NCBI GenBank assembly: GCA_022496805.1
Contig: CM040102.1
Coordinates: 3,115,501-3,179,500, forward strand
Direction: 5' to 3'
Length of the DNA stretch: 64,000 nucleotides
DNA from: Pohlia nutans
Lineage: Eukaryota; Streptophyta; Bryopsida; Bryales; Mniaceae
Each line of letters starts with the position of its first letter. Positions within the stretch are counted from its first letter, which is position 1. Shown here piece after piece: positions 32,868 to 46,175 of this stretch. A program made the translations under genes and the position numbers. Under the pieces are notes generated by a model that worked only from the letters and a program-made list of their open reading frames with translations, did no database searches and was not told where the DNA came from.

Positions 32868-35800
32868 TTAAAACCCACTCATGGGAGGCATGCCATAACC
32901 TGACATACTTGGCATACCGTACCCGGGCATGCCTCCACCCATACCTGGCATACCAGCAACTGGAGGAGCAGGTAGTGCTAGAGGCAGGAGCTGAGCATAC
33001 ATGTTCTGCACATATTACAAGTCTCACTGGTCAGCATTGCATCTATATGATGTTATACATACACCAAAAACCTTGTTTACATCTGCAGATACCATTAATT
33101 TATAACAAGATTATAGTCAAAGCATAACTGATGCAATGTTCAAACATATAGATGTACAACAAGATTTATAACAAGGATTGGGGTCAAATATATTACCGAC
33201 TGAGCGACTACTTCTTTATCTTCTTGCTCCCTTGACTTCTTCTCTTCGTTTGCTTCCAATTTGTCTTTAATCAAATCATCCACCTTGGTGGAGTACTCAC
33301 GCAAGAACTACAGGGCCAAATAGCAGAGGATGTTAGACACTGATCACAAGACATTAAACCCAGCAATTTAGCAAGCCTTTTCCCAATATAGTAAAAGTGA
33401 TAAGCAACCATGTTAACAAGAAATATGCAGATTCAAAAAGGAGGCACCAAAGATGTGCACCTGCAGCAAGTATGGTACAGCAAAGTCCATCATGCCATGC
33501 ATCCATGCCAACTCCACCGCAACATCGGCACGAATGAGGTCATAGCAAGTGTATAAGCAAGCAGCAAAGCACTCTTTCTTGCCCTGAGCATCACAGTAAG
33601 AACAAAGAAATTTAGAGAATTTTCAGAAGCTCAAAAAAAAAAGCCAACATACAAGGATCAAAGTACATCAATAGCCAATAACATTCTAGAAAAAGATTCA
33701 CTGATTTGTCAAAGGAAAAAAATAGACGCTTTTGACCTTGTCCACAAAGAATGTAAGCAGTTCCTCAGCAAGATCACGATCGCCTGACTGCGAGCAGGTC
33801 TCCATTGCATCTTTGTATAAGTTGTCCTTCTTAGACAGTGCCACGGATTGTTTCCATCTTCCAGCTCTCTTGTAGATGTAAGCTCCAACTCGGCGCATTT
33901 CCAAAAGCTCGTGCTTCTCAATCTGTTGGTGAGAAAGGAATATTAAAACTTGTGTCTATAGGAACTGTGAAAGAAAGAAAAGGGTCCAGCATTTGCACTT
34001 CACATAATATATTACAAATAGCTGTCTTACTGAGAGCATCCAGCATATTTGAGTGAAGTAAAAAGAAGATACCCTTTGTGCCATTGTGATCTGGTCGAAG
34101 TTATCATACATATCAATAGACTCCCTGAGTCGCTCATAATCCTCCTCTTCAATGTATAAATTGTTCAAAGCCTCGTTAACTGCAGCATTGTTGGCGCTTT
34201 GAACAGCCACCATGTATGGTTTCACCAGTGGGAGGTGTCCAGCCTGCAGATAATAAACCAGCGAAGATAAGTATTTCACGATTCCATTATTGGGAGTCAC
34301 ATTCAGCTTGCTGTTTATAATTCAGGTTACAAAGTAAATAAATCCACAACAACACAAAAAAATCTTGAGTACCAAGTTTACAAACCTTTCGCATAATGTC
34401 AACAACTCGTGTGTGATCAACACGTGCAGCCAAGACATTGAGTAAGTCGTTGATCAGCTCGGGATACTCCTCGAGGTAGAAATACACAGCCTTGTAGTAA
34501 AGTTCCACGTTTGCAACCTTAACAGCAACATCCTTAAACTGCATGTGTTCCCATGCTTCGGGAGAATGGCTCATCATAGTTGCTGCGGCATTATCAAACT
34601 CGTCATATGCAATGTACAAGTAAGTAAGCTCCTTCCAGTGTTGCTGCTCGTCACATACACGAATAAGCTTGGGAATATTGATACGGGTGACAAACAGCTT
34701 GAGATGCTCCATGAGCTTCTCTGGTCGGTATCTGGCGTACAAAGTGCCAAGTTCCGTGAAGATACCCATGTGGGCACGCTCCAAACCGAGCCCACTTTCC
34801 ATAAGTGAAATGAGCTCATCAAAGCGACCCCTGTTCTGGTAGTATTCACTGACTTCCTCCAAATCGTCTACCTGCATTAGGTGCAATCATATTCAGGGGT
34901 TTAGTTCGCCTTTTCCAGAAAACAACAGTCGCTGGACATGTTTACCCCATTTCCTTATCACAAAAAGCCATCTGTCACCTTTGTATATAACAACATTTGT
35001 TGATGAAGAAACACAAGGTATACTCCCATTCACAATTATCTATTGCACATATCTAAATTATTAAATTATGAGAATCAGTGAGTCAAACCAATTCAGTAAC
35101 AAATCGAACTCCAGGAAGCTAATTGCATAATGCAGGATCAGAAGATAATCCATACCTGGACGATGACATTGAGACCACAAATTTGGGCCAGACGGAATTC
35201 CTCAGCATCCACACAAGCAAAGCAGACTTCCTTCCATGTCCGTGCACTGTTGGCCTTCCTGGCAGCATCCACGGCTGCTTGGAACTGGTGAAGCTTGACA
35301 AGAGTGCTGGCAAGTCTAGCCCAGTTGGAAATGTGTGTGAAGATGATTTTGGCAGCTTCATACAACTCCTCATCAAACAGACGGTCTCCAACGGTTTGCA
35401 AATTCGCAAGATTGGGGGTGACAATAAACTCCTCAATGTCATCCAATCGGTTAAGCTTGGCATACGCAAAGATCAACTCAGAATCTACCTTCGCCTCCTT
35501 CACCTTCTTACGAACCATGTTCAAATATTTCACAAGATCCTCATATGCCCTGACACCTGATGCGACATCGATAACTTCATTGTATTGAGTGGCATCATTT
35601 GCCTTGATGAACGACTCAATGGCATCGCTGACAAGTCCTTCCCTCAATTGTGCCTTACCCACCTGGCTCCAGACCTCATCTTCTTCCACTCGTGCTGCGA
35701 ACTCCACAGCACGGTCAATGCTGCGGATATTATCCAAGAGAACATTAACGGCTTGGACATTCAGATTGAATTTCTTGAAGATCGCAAATGCCTCCTCGTA

Positions 35801-38800
35801 AAGCTCTGCACCAACTGCAATCTCGCCCACTGCAGGACCATCAAAGTTATCCAAACGGTGGATATAGTCCATGACGCGAGTTGTGTCAGCCTTGATTGCT
35901 GTAAGAATGAGCAAGTTCTGAAGGTTGGGATTGCCACTGAAGGCTGAGTTCTGAAGAACGATCTTCTCCAGAAGTTCAATCAGTTCATGTGGTAAATCTG
36001 CAGTCATGAAAGCCTTGACAGTGGCCGACACCTGCTCTGGGCTCTTGCTCTCTGGAAGAGCAGTAGACACAACCTGATCAATGAGCTGCCTTCTGCAGGG
36101 ATTCTCTTCATTCAGAACCTTCAACCACAAGTCAGGCTCCATTCGCTCCACCACATACCTGTAAACAACCAGACATCAGATAAAGTGATCCAATCAAACC
36201 TTATGAAGGTGATGGTATTCCTGTCACAATCAGGCCTTGTGAAGCAAGCATAATGAGGTGGTTCGTCAAATAAACTCTTCAGACAATCCAGACATAGAAC
36301 TAATCAAATAGAACAAGCTCAAAAAGAAGTTGCATTTACCTGGCCTGAAGCTTGAAGAGAGAATTCTTGTTGGTGACCTCAACAAGCTCATCGTCACATA
36401 GGCCACGTCTGTATGCAACCACAGCGAGTGTTGGGTCGCGCTTCTCACAGTACTTGCCAACAACCTTGGAGTCATAGTAGGGATTGGTAGTGAGGAAATG
36501 TTCAGGATTATTGTTGGTATCGATGATGATTTTTCCCAAAGCATTGTGCACATGCACATCTTGACTCCCTTCGCTTACGAGGTGCTCCAAGAACTGTGTT
36601 AGCAGCCGCAGACGGTTCCTCTTTTCACACTCCAGAACCAATGGTTCCACTGGAAGCAGAGAGCGTACAGAAAGGATCAAACCCTTAATGAAGTCCTCAG
36701 GACAGTCATCATCCAACAATTGCCCCACCACTAAGGGTGCGTTTTGAGGGTTAACCTTCTGCACATAACCTTCAATGTATCGGAGCATATTGTTGACATA
36801 GAGGTAATGAGTAAGGTCTGGCACGAAACCATGACGGTCACAAACATTGATAAGAGGCCTTGCATCTGGAAGTTTAGATTCCATCAGGAAATTCTTGGTC
36901 CTCTCGGGGGGATAGAAATTGGACTCCCTTGTAACACGCTCAACTTCTTTGATTTGACCGGTCTTTGCTGCAGCCTCGATGTACTTGTAGTGAATTTCAG
37001 GTTCCTCACTTGAACTCAAGTAAGCTCCGAGGAAAAAGTACAAACCTTCAAAAGACTTGAAATTCTCAAACAACTTCACACATGAATCGACACCCAACTG
37101 CTCTGCGTATTCCTTGGCCACCTGAACTATGATTTGAAGATTCCCACGCATGTTCACTTGAAGCAACTCTTTCATGCAGTCCAAGGCCCATTCCTTCGAC
37201 AGGGTGCCAAAAAACTCGACCAGAGCCTGTGGATCAATGGCATGGGTGTTGATAACAATGCGCTTGATATCATTTAACTCCGTGTAGTGTTGAAGAGCAC
37301 GCATATAAAGACCAGCTTTCTCACAAAGTTGTGCGACTCGAGGGCGATCATAATGGCTGAACATCCCATTCGCCAAAATTGCATCAGCCACATTTGGAAA
37401 TGTGACGAGATTAATTTCTAGAACCTTAGTCTGCAGTAAGGCTTGCTCTGGAAGATTGGGCTTCAAAACATCCAAAAGGAAAGCAGTTGCCTCCCTAATC
37501 ATGTTCCGCTGGAGAAACAAGTCAGTGATGATATTGTAGTCAACAGGGCAACCTCCTTCAAGTTGGGACATCATGAGAGCGAAGTTCACAGCAGCCTGAG
37601 GGTCTGATCGCAGGATCGACTGCAGCAGGAAAAGATAATCCGGAGTGTACCCAACCTGCTTAGAGTAAATTAAAATCTTGTCAAACTCACCACGCTCAGC
37701 AAAAGCTGCCACCACCTTTGGCGTAGCCCTGGCCTTGATATAGATCTTTAGTGCCATGTCATTGTCCACAGTCTTAACAAGATCTCCCAACTCCTCGCTA
37801 CATTCCAGCTTGTCCTCGGCTAGCCAATTTTCCAGCAGATTTTTCTTGTTTTGATTAACCACAAGCCGTGAAAGCTCCAAAGACTCGAATACATTCAACT
37901 TCCCCTTGGTCAGTAAGGTTCCGAAGTACTGCAATAGCGGTGATGTTTGTCCTGGCTGCACTGGAACACTTTGAAATTTTGCGACTGTATCAGGAGTTCG
38001 AAGAATGCCTTGAGGTGACTCTGCTGCAAGGTCTGCTGCCTCCTTGTACTTCATCTGGGAGAACAACTCATGAAAGCGTTGTACAACCTGCAATTCAAGT
38101 AACCAACGCTACAAAGTGAGACTTCGCTGTGCCTAGATCGACAATTGTCACGCTTTCAATTACTTCTAGACTCAATCTTAGGTCAACATTTAAATGAATG
38201 GTACAAGAAAAATGAATGGACTAGATTGACAACCAATATTAAAACCAAGTAATAATTAAGTATGAAGGCTTAAAGTAGCATGAACTACAAATGTTGCTTT
38301 TGGAAAGTGAATCGTCCTCACTGCATTGTTACCAAGCTTCACTAGACAACTACACTGATATCTTCCCGTAACAAGGATGTATGGATACTGCAGATATTCG
38401 TAGATAGTGCAGAGAGTCGAGCACTTGGGTGTCAGCTGAGCAAGCCTCAAACACTTGTGTTGTAACAGCATTGCGTGTAGTTTTCCATTAGTGTGAAATC
38501 TCAAAAATACCATGGTGTATTCTAATGAAAGATTTTGGTGAACTGATGGTAGTGAAACGTACCAACCCCTCTGCTCCAGGCAAGTTTCCTCGTCTTGCAA
38601 GATTCACTGCAAGCTCCAAGTTATTCAGCTGGCAATGAAAATTAGCACTCAAGGTTAGAGAAGAATATGAAGCAGCCGGATATAAAACTCAAATGTGGCG
38701 ATACAATGCCGTATCCCACTCAATAGTGTCTAGCTGTGCAGAAAATATTTGGGGAGAAGAACAAAAATTCGATACAAATTATGATACTCAAGTTGAAATA

Positions 38801-41800
38801 GAGAAACAATAGGCTGTTCAAGAAGTGACATAAAATACCTGGTTGCTAACAAAAGGAACAATTGTAGCCTCATTGACAGTCGCAAGAAGAACTTGTCCTC
38901 GGCGATTGACGGCATAGAACCCACCAACTGTCGGGGCATCGGCTGTCAAGAAAATGGGATCTGGACTAATTCGGTTTCTGTACACAGCTGTTGCAGTTTC
39001 CAGGTCGTAGACAAATAGAAGACCAAGCTTTGTAATTACATAAATGAGACCGTACTTTGCTGAGATCTGTTAGTCAAAGTTCAAAACGGTTAATTATCAA
39101 ACACAGCAAGACCTTCAGAACCTCCGGTCTCAGAATAAAATCATATCAAACTGTGTAATACGCCAAATCAGCTAAACGAGCTATCAAGAACAATACACTG
39201 GATAATAATAACATTGCTAAACAAAGCATGAGCACCCTTGAATGCTGGGGTACAACGGAACAAGAAAACTAGATCAAACAAAACAAAAAAACAAAATTAT
39301 AAAATCTAAGTATAAATAGATAAGATTTAACCACAGGAAGAAAAAATAGCAGTTGAAAGTATACCTGCATTGCAACGGGGAAGTCGTCAGCAAAATCTGG
39401 CGGGAAAAATAGATCCGCTGCCTTCTTGGAAAAGCCCGGTTTTCCTGCAAAGAAACATGTCGAAGGCTAAGTTAGTGTGCACATCAGGATCGCACACCAG
39501 TGATACAAACGACCCACGTGCCGCCATCTGTACCCGATAGAGCATTGATGGGGCTCTCAGATGGATCAGAAGAGGTCAATCTCTACCCAGTAGAACAACT
39601 GGAACTGAAGTAGCAGCAACACTACAACTACCAACAGCATCATCATCACGCATCTTGTCAATCTTGAACAGATGGATAGAGTAAAGATATTGCACAGTAA
39701 AGTGCCGGCCATAATAATTAGGTGCAAGAATTTCATGAGGTTTGAAGGTAGATCAGTCCAGGTCAAACCAACCTGGCTGAGCACCCAGCTCAATAACATG
39801 CAGCTTGGATGTAAGCTGCCCAGCTGAGATAGATTTCGTTGAAAATGCAATTAGTAGAGATGGAGAATCATTTCCGACCACCTGGGTTCATCACAAGGTT
39901 TCCATTAACATAAGATCCAAGAAGTGACACAAACCTGGCAGAGCCCCCAGCCCAATGACATACAACTTTGAAACTAGTTGAGCGCCGACGAACATTTTTG
40001 TGGCAAAAGAAATGAGAAGAGAAGGTCTATCGTATCCTGGAACCTGCAGAACTCATGAAACAGCTCGAAAATTGATCGCTGCACATTTAAAAAGGAAAAC
40101 CAATGACAACTAATGCGCCAATAGTCCTTCGTAAGTTCAAACTACGCTAGCTAAACCCCCAAGCAACAACTAGGTCACCTGGTAAGAAGCGAATGATGCA
40201 GCATGAGCTTCTAGAGCTTGACTCCTCTGCTGGTCAACTGAAAATAATTGCATATTTCCCTTCACAAGTTGGGGCCGCTGGCATACAAATACGTGAGGAG
40301 TGTGTGAGTAAAGTACTAAGCCAAAAGAATATGAACTGTAAAAAAATGGATGAAAAACAACGAAGAGGGTGGGAAAGATGGTCACCATCCTATTAAATCA
40401 AGGAGGCCTTTTAAGATAAACTTCATAAATGACCACCATTATTTTTGAGCAACCCCTCTCCGTTACTAAAGAGTAAGTGAGCAGCATAACGTCCTTTACC
40501 TCAGGAGCTCCAGGGGCTATACCAATCAACACAAGCCACTTCTCTGAAGGATCACATCTATAATTGATGATTTGGTTGCCGGTCAAATTTGCTGTCCTCT
40601 CAAACATCTTCACCGGTTCAGATTCACCTGGGACAGGCATCGGCAATGAAAGCCTCAATAAATGATGCACAAAGTTGGTGGATGACCCATGTATAGAACT
40701 CCATTATAGCTCATGCAGGTCCAAATGTATCAGAGAGCTTCAAGTGATATGTTTACTTTTAACACCAAGTTCAAACTTGTTGAAATACTAAAACAAAATG
40801 AGAGCCTCCTTCGCAAGTGAGAACCATCCAAAACCCAAAGAAGTAAAATGGTGCGTACCTTCTATAGTCCAATGATAAACTGAGGTTTGAGTCACGAGCC
40901 CCAGTAACCTTGGAGTAATCCACTTCCAGAAAACCACCTGGTAACAAATGCCATATTAAAGAGCGGCTTCAATGCAGGAGACTCCTGACTTGTTATGGCT
41001 CAACTTCTGAAGCTACTTCTAACGTCTGAAGGAAAGCATGATTAGGATCAACAGCAGTGACGAAAGCGAGAAGGCTACATTCTCACCTGCTCTGGCATTT
41101 GATACGATTTGATCTTGGATTTCAATTCAATGTTAAAAATTTGGAGGTGATCTTGCGTACTACCGGGTATTTGAGCTGAAACACATGAGACACAGTATGT
41201 TTCCATTAACAACTTTTACTGACACCAAAATTATATGCCAGAATGGACAAGGCTACTGTAGATAGAACCAGGTTACACAGCAAGAGTAACTCGGGACTCT
41301 GCTTCAATCTGAAGTGGAATAGTCCAACTATCAATTGAAGAATTGGAACAAGAATGAAGACATACACCAAATGTGTCTATCTTTCCAAGGAAACGTAAAT
41401 ATAACATGCCACCGCTATCCTCTTTTCAATTCCGACTATCTCAGAAAAGAATCCCCATTCCTCCGAAGTACTAGTTGTCAATCAAAACTAAGCCAGGTAC
41501 TATTTTAAAAATAAAAATAAGTCAGGTACTATTTTAAAATACAGGCGACGGTTTCACTCTACCGACTCTTGCCTGCAATAGACTCCTGGCCTGTTCGACT
41601 ACTACGATTGCAGCGATCTCTCGATACTCTCAACTAGAATTTCGTCAATAAGATCGATCACTATGTAAGAAAAAAATCACCAAATATGCTGGTAAAACCA
41701 CAGGACGGCGCTATCAACGCATTTCTCGCTTCAACAAACCACCAGCAATAAAACTAGCGGTCAGACTTCAACTATCAAAATAATAATTCTTGACCATTAT

Positions 41801-42543
41801 ATCCAGCTGAAATAAATTTAAGCTACTTCAGTCTATCCTACTCAGGTCCAAAAGTCCATACAAAGGTCCGAAAGTACTGTTTAAGGATCGGCATCACTTC
41901 AAAATGCGCTACAAACAATTCCCGGGCAATAGATCTACACCGGAACATCCTTGCCGCTTCAATTTACTATTCGTTTATGTTTCCTAGCATTTTATCCATT
42001 CTCGATCACCTCGAGAGCGTGCCTACGAGCTGGCTTTCCTCATGTCGGTCGATCGGACAATCCGTCCTCAAATGGCATTTGCGAAACATAGCGTACCTTT
42101 GAGAGCCAGGACGCGGCTGGTAGGATTCATCAAGGCGGAGTCCGCAGTGATCGGGCGACGCAGAGGCTGATTTGGCGTCGACATATCAATGATCACGACA
42201 CTATTTTGAGGCGACGTCTCCCGCACGCAAATGTACTTATCCGATTCCATCGTCACATGTGTGAATGTGACAAATTGCTGATTAATCCCGAGGCTCGTCA
42301 GCTGCATTGAAACATCCCATTCCCCCGAACCATTAGCACAACCACACCAAACCCTCGCTCCACAGAAGGAAAGAAAAAAAAAAAAAAAAAAAAAAACCGC
42401 CACTCCTCGGTCGCATATTTTTACAGATCCGGAGCCAGAAACAGAGAAGCGCAAACCCTAAGGAGCTTGCAACTACAGACGGCAAGATCGGGACTGACCG
42501 TGAGAGCCTCCTTCATGGTGATGGGCGCGCTAGCGGCCGCCAT
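32868..42543 (-). CDS. CHC: Clathrin heavy chain with a duplicated alternative exon
   Basis: Clathrin heavy chain forms the triskelion leg of coated vesicles (plasma membrane, trans-Golgi). Exons: 42543-42499, 42301-42097, 41175-41087, 40937-40859, 40627-40500, 40277-40179, then either 40043-39935 or 39881-39773, 39444-39365, 39066-38839, 38628-38563, 38087-36340, 36158-35156, 34871-34386, 34243-34073, 33922-33737, 33583-33461, 33307-33197 and 33005-32868. Using one of the pair gives exactly 1698 codons, the normal plant length. It begins [15 protein letters not shown]. The propeller shows [18 protein letters not shown] and [15 protein letters not shown]. The heavy-chain repeats include [19 protein letters not shown] and [20 protein letters not shown]. 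The C-terminal hub ends [15 protein letters not shown], then a Gly/Met/Pro tail. All junctions are GT-AG and in phase. Complete and apparently functional. Confidence 0.97.
39773..39881 (-). other. CHC: Clathrin heavy chain alternative exon B (109 nt)
   Basis: The exon is entered in phase 0 after AACCCAG and left in phase 1 before GTTGGT. It encodes [17 protein letters not shown] followed by [19 protein letters not shown]. The second half matches the usual plant clathrin sequence very closely, so this is probably the standard exon. It corresponds to about residues 216-251 of the N-terminal propeller. Confidence 0.93.
39935..40043 (-). other. CHC: Clathrin heavy chain alternative exon A (109 nt)
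   Basis: Entered in phase 0 after TTCTGCAG and left in phase 1 before GTTTGT, exactly like exon B and of the same length. It encodes [18 protein letters not shown] followed by [18 protein letters not shown]. By my count 22 of 36 residues match exon B. The frame is open and both splice sites are canonical, so it could be used in place of B. It departs from the usual sequence mainly in the second half, for example Gly for Glu in VIELG. Confidence 0.85.
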
Positions 42544-42881
42544 GGCGACGGCTGTTCGGAGACAGAGGCAGCGCCTCCCCAGACGCGAGCGGAGTCGAGA
42601 GCGAGCAAACCCTGCGTGGTCGTCCCTTCCAGATCTGCACCAGAACTAAACAGCGACGACAAACAACAACAACACCAAAAACAAGTCCCCACGCAGACTA
42701 GCGGAGTTGCTGCAAGACGACGACTGACGAGGAACAAGTAGCAGCTGGCTGGGTCCCGTTAAAGTCTCCAAGTCTTAAAGTCTTTTAATAATTCATTTCA
42801 AGACTGCAGACTTCTGGCTGAGACTTCGGTCAGTCTTAGCATTCGAAAGCCCTTCTGATTGAACCGGTCTTTGCATTACAG
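42544..42881. promoter_or_regulatory. Clathrin heavy chain promoter / 5' leader
   Basis: 42544-42740 is GC-rich and then CAA-rich (ACAACAACAACACCAAAAAC), typical of a 5' leader read on the minus strand. No clear TATA box. A poly-A run at 42369-42395 lies in intron 1. Confidence 0.5.
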
Positions 42882-43011
42882 TACCCGGCAATAAGTCTTG
42901 TTAATCCCTGATTGTTACCCGGCAATAAGTTAACAACCCCTGATTGTTACCCGGCGACAAGTTAACAACCCCTGCTTGTTACCCGGCGATAAGTTAACAA
43001 CCCCTGATTGT
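42882..43011. repeat. Four-copy 32-34 bp minisatellite upstream of clathrin heavy chain
   Basis: The unit is TACCCGGCAATAAGTTAACA followed by ACCCCTGATTGT. Four copies lie head to tail. The last three are 32 bp with one or two changes each, and the first is 34 bp. The array begins about 340 bp upstream of the clathrin start codon. Confidence 0.92.
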
Positions 43012-46000
43012 AAAACATTTTGGCTTCTTGTTTGTAAATGGGAAGTAGTTCAAGCACCACAAATTCCATCAGGAGTAAACTATGTTAAACAATTGATCAT
43101 TTTCTTTTTGTTGGTATGAAATTGTGTGTGAAAGGAAAATGGCAAGGGTTACAAGATTTATTGTTGGGTAATGAATAGGAGAGAGACAATAATCACTTAG
43201 AGCTAGGGTAATTATTTAAGGTTGTAGCACCTATTTCCAACAATTTGATCCTTAAAAAGTTCCTCTCTACAACCTGTATTTAGCCTTATAATTGTTCAAT
43301 TGTAGTTTAATACATGAATTATGATATATAATTGTTATATACATATTATCATGATTATTAATTTTACTTTGTACTAAAAAGTGTTTAGTCATTGTTATTT
43401 TGATGAAATACCCCCAAATACAGAATATACTATATAGCAGCAAAGGGCTCTTGGGCCGTTCAAGGGTTAATCCCTAAACGACTAAGAGGTCTAAATTGAA
43501 ACTTGAGATTTTTTAGCAGTTCTTAGTAAGTCCTTTGTGGATTTTCTTTTATTCAGATTTATTTGTTTTTTGACCAACTCGAGTAATGTTCTTCGTTGAT
43601 TTTAGTAATATAATTTATTTTGATCCCATCTGGATTATATATTGACAATATGATCACTTGAATTATTTTGTAATTGAGGACCAATCATTGAATTTATAAT
43701 CGTAGAAAATTTGTGCACTAAGAATCAAGAATTGTGAATGATTGGTCCTTGAGGACGTATAATGTAATGCTCAAAGTAATGACATGGCAATGAAGAAGTA
43801 AGTGATTATCTTCCACACATCATTGTTTGGGAGTTTGTATAATAAAAGAAGGATAAATTTTATTTACTAAATTTAAGTTGTGTAGAGCATGTGGGTGGAA
43901 TTGGTGTTGTATACCTCTTTTTAGTCTATTGTAGTGCCCAATGTAGTGTAATAATGTTCCAAACAGTCACTACTTATTGTCAAAATCTTTTTCTAAATGT
44001 TCACAATTACTTTATTTAATAGAGGCTTATAACCACATTTGTGACCTTCAACCTTTATATCAAAAAATTAATTATTTAAAAAAGAAAATGGTTTGGTATC
44101 TTGTATGGTAGCATATTTGGCATTTTATTATTGATTTGAACAAATAATTAATGTTTGGTGTGAAATGCTTTTACTATAATAAAAAGATAATATATTGTTA
44201 ATTCATCACACAACTTATACATTCAAATATTTGGGACTTGATAAAGCTTAAATGATTTGAGCTCATAAAGTACTTGATTCTTAGTGCAAAAGTTTTGAGC
44301 TGATTAGATAATAATACTTTTTATCAAGTATTAACAATTAACTCCTAAGTGCCTACAACCCTCTCCAAACTTTAAGAATTGCAAAAATGCATTAAATATT
44401 GCAACTAAGAGGGATATTTTGAGTGAAAACACACGATTCCATCCTCAAACCTATTATTTTTTAATACACTTGTTATGAAATCATCCCATAAAGTGTTTTC
44501 AAATTGTCCCCAAATTTAATTGTCATTACTTGAGTTTGGATTTTATAGAGATTGGATACTTAATGAGTTCATGGATGAGTTTAAGTGATCAAAATACTTG
44601 TCAAAACAACTTCCACTTTGAAAATTCATAGAAATTACATGGTTTATTCATTATTTTAAAAGATTAAAATTGATTGATTAATTAATTATTTATTTTCTTG
44701 TAAAATCATCATTTTTCAATTGCTAATGTTCACTACAAAAAATTATACTTTGGAAAAAGTATCTCCAAGTATGTTAAATTGCTTGTTTTAATGATTTTAG
44801 GTGTTTTCACTTTATAAGAGCATTCCACCCTCAATTCACCCTTTGACCACTATCATCACATGTAAAATTTGGTGTCATAAACTATTGTCTCCATACCCTT
44901 AAACCACTGTGCGCCCCTCTATATAGTCGGTGAACCAATAACAATCACTATACATCGTGAGTAATCATTATTGTTTATTAATTTAGAATAAAATATCTTC
45001 CTAATCTTAGTTATGGAGGGACGAATCGAGTTCTCTCTGTTTTGTGCTCATATTCAATGTCTCTCACCCTATTTGTATATGCATGGTGAATCTCATCCAC
45101 TCTTTAGTATGGGTGAGGCAGTTTTGTCAAAGCTTCTTGCAATGGGAGAGCTTTACCTTGTGGACGAAGCTTGAGCAGGCAGAGCTCTCCCATCGTGGAA
45201 AACCTTCAGAGAAATGCCTCACCTTGCGTAAATTCATGATAGACGAAGCCCTGTAAAGTGAATTTTTAGGGACGAGCATTCCATGTGAAGAATGTTTACA
45301 TGGATCACCTCACTTGTTACCATTCTGCTTTGTGAAAGAACCAAATAATGAATGGATCAACACTAGGCAAGAATTCACGATCCATGAGAGAATTCAGTGG
45401 TAGAGTGGGCATGCTTTGATAAAAGATATTTTGCACATACTAGAGTTTTCCACAAACTCGATGCCACTTACAGCTTCAATTGTATTGAAATTTTGGGAAA
45501 CAACACCCCATTTCCTTTTTGCATTTGGCTAATTGCAATAATTTATGAGCAAATTTGCCTCAAAATTTTTTGTTTAAAAAGTTCTCTAAAAAACAACGAT
45601 TTTTGTTTGTTTACAATCACTTACATTGTAAACAAACAATTCTTTTATTTAAATTTTTATCCTTATCTTTATCTTTTATTTTATTTTTTATGTTATCTTT
45701 TCTTTCTTGTCTTCCATTTTGTCTTCTCAGTTCTTTTTCTTCTATTTTCCTTGATTTTTTTCTTTCCATTCTTTTTTCTTCATGCAACAGCTACGGATCC
45801 CACACCCGCACCAAAGGTTAATTTTTAAAAATTTAAAAATTTAAAATAGTTTTTTTTTTTTTTTTTTTTGGTTTTCTTCTTTTGTTCATAATTCAGGGCA
45901 GCAAGCTAATTCAGGGACATCATAGGCGGAGTTAAAGCTTAGGGCTCCTTGAATTAACCAAAATTTGTTGAATCAAGAAAACAAAGGGTCTAAAGTTTTT

Positions 46001-46175
46001 GGGCACCATTTTTGAAACTTTGAAACTTCACACCTCCAGTTTTTTTTAAGTGCAACTGACACGTTTACTTTTATCGAATTCTCAACCATAGTTTTCACAA
46101 ACTTTGGTCCAGTCACCCCTCTTTTCTTTTTGCGGATAACTCTACTACATGGAGAAATTACAACAAAAGGGTTTA
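43012..46175. other. AT-rich spacer with transposon relics
   Basis: 43467-43760 is a decayed TAACCCC-family copy (TTAATCCCTAAACGACTAAG, and later GAATGATTGGTCCTTGAGGA). 44480-44650 repeats words found at 62010-62140 (TCCCCAAATTTAATTGTCAT, AACTTCCACTTTGAAAATTC), so it is a dispersed repeat. 45640-45790 is T-rich; the 143-codon frame there is compositional. A T-run lies at 45847-45869. Confidence 0.55.

Noticed and set aside
35123..35560. 145-codon plus-strand frame
   Set aside because: Antisense to the large clathrin heavy chain exon 35156-36158.
42882..43011. Considered as a CRISPR-like array because of 32-bp repeats
   Set aside because: The copies are directly abutting with no spacers, in a plant nuclear context. 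It is a minisatellite.
45397..45828. 143-codon frame rich in Phe, Leu and Tyr
   Set aside because: It follows a T-rich low-complexity run (TTTTATTTTATTTTTTATG and similar), so the hydrophobic 'protein' is compositional.
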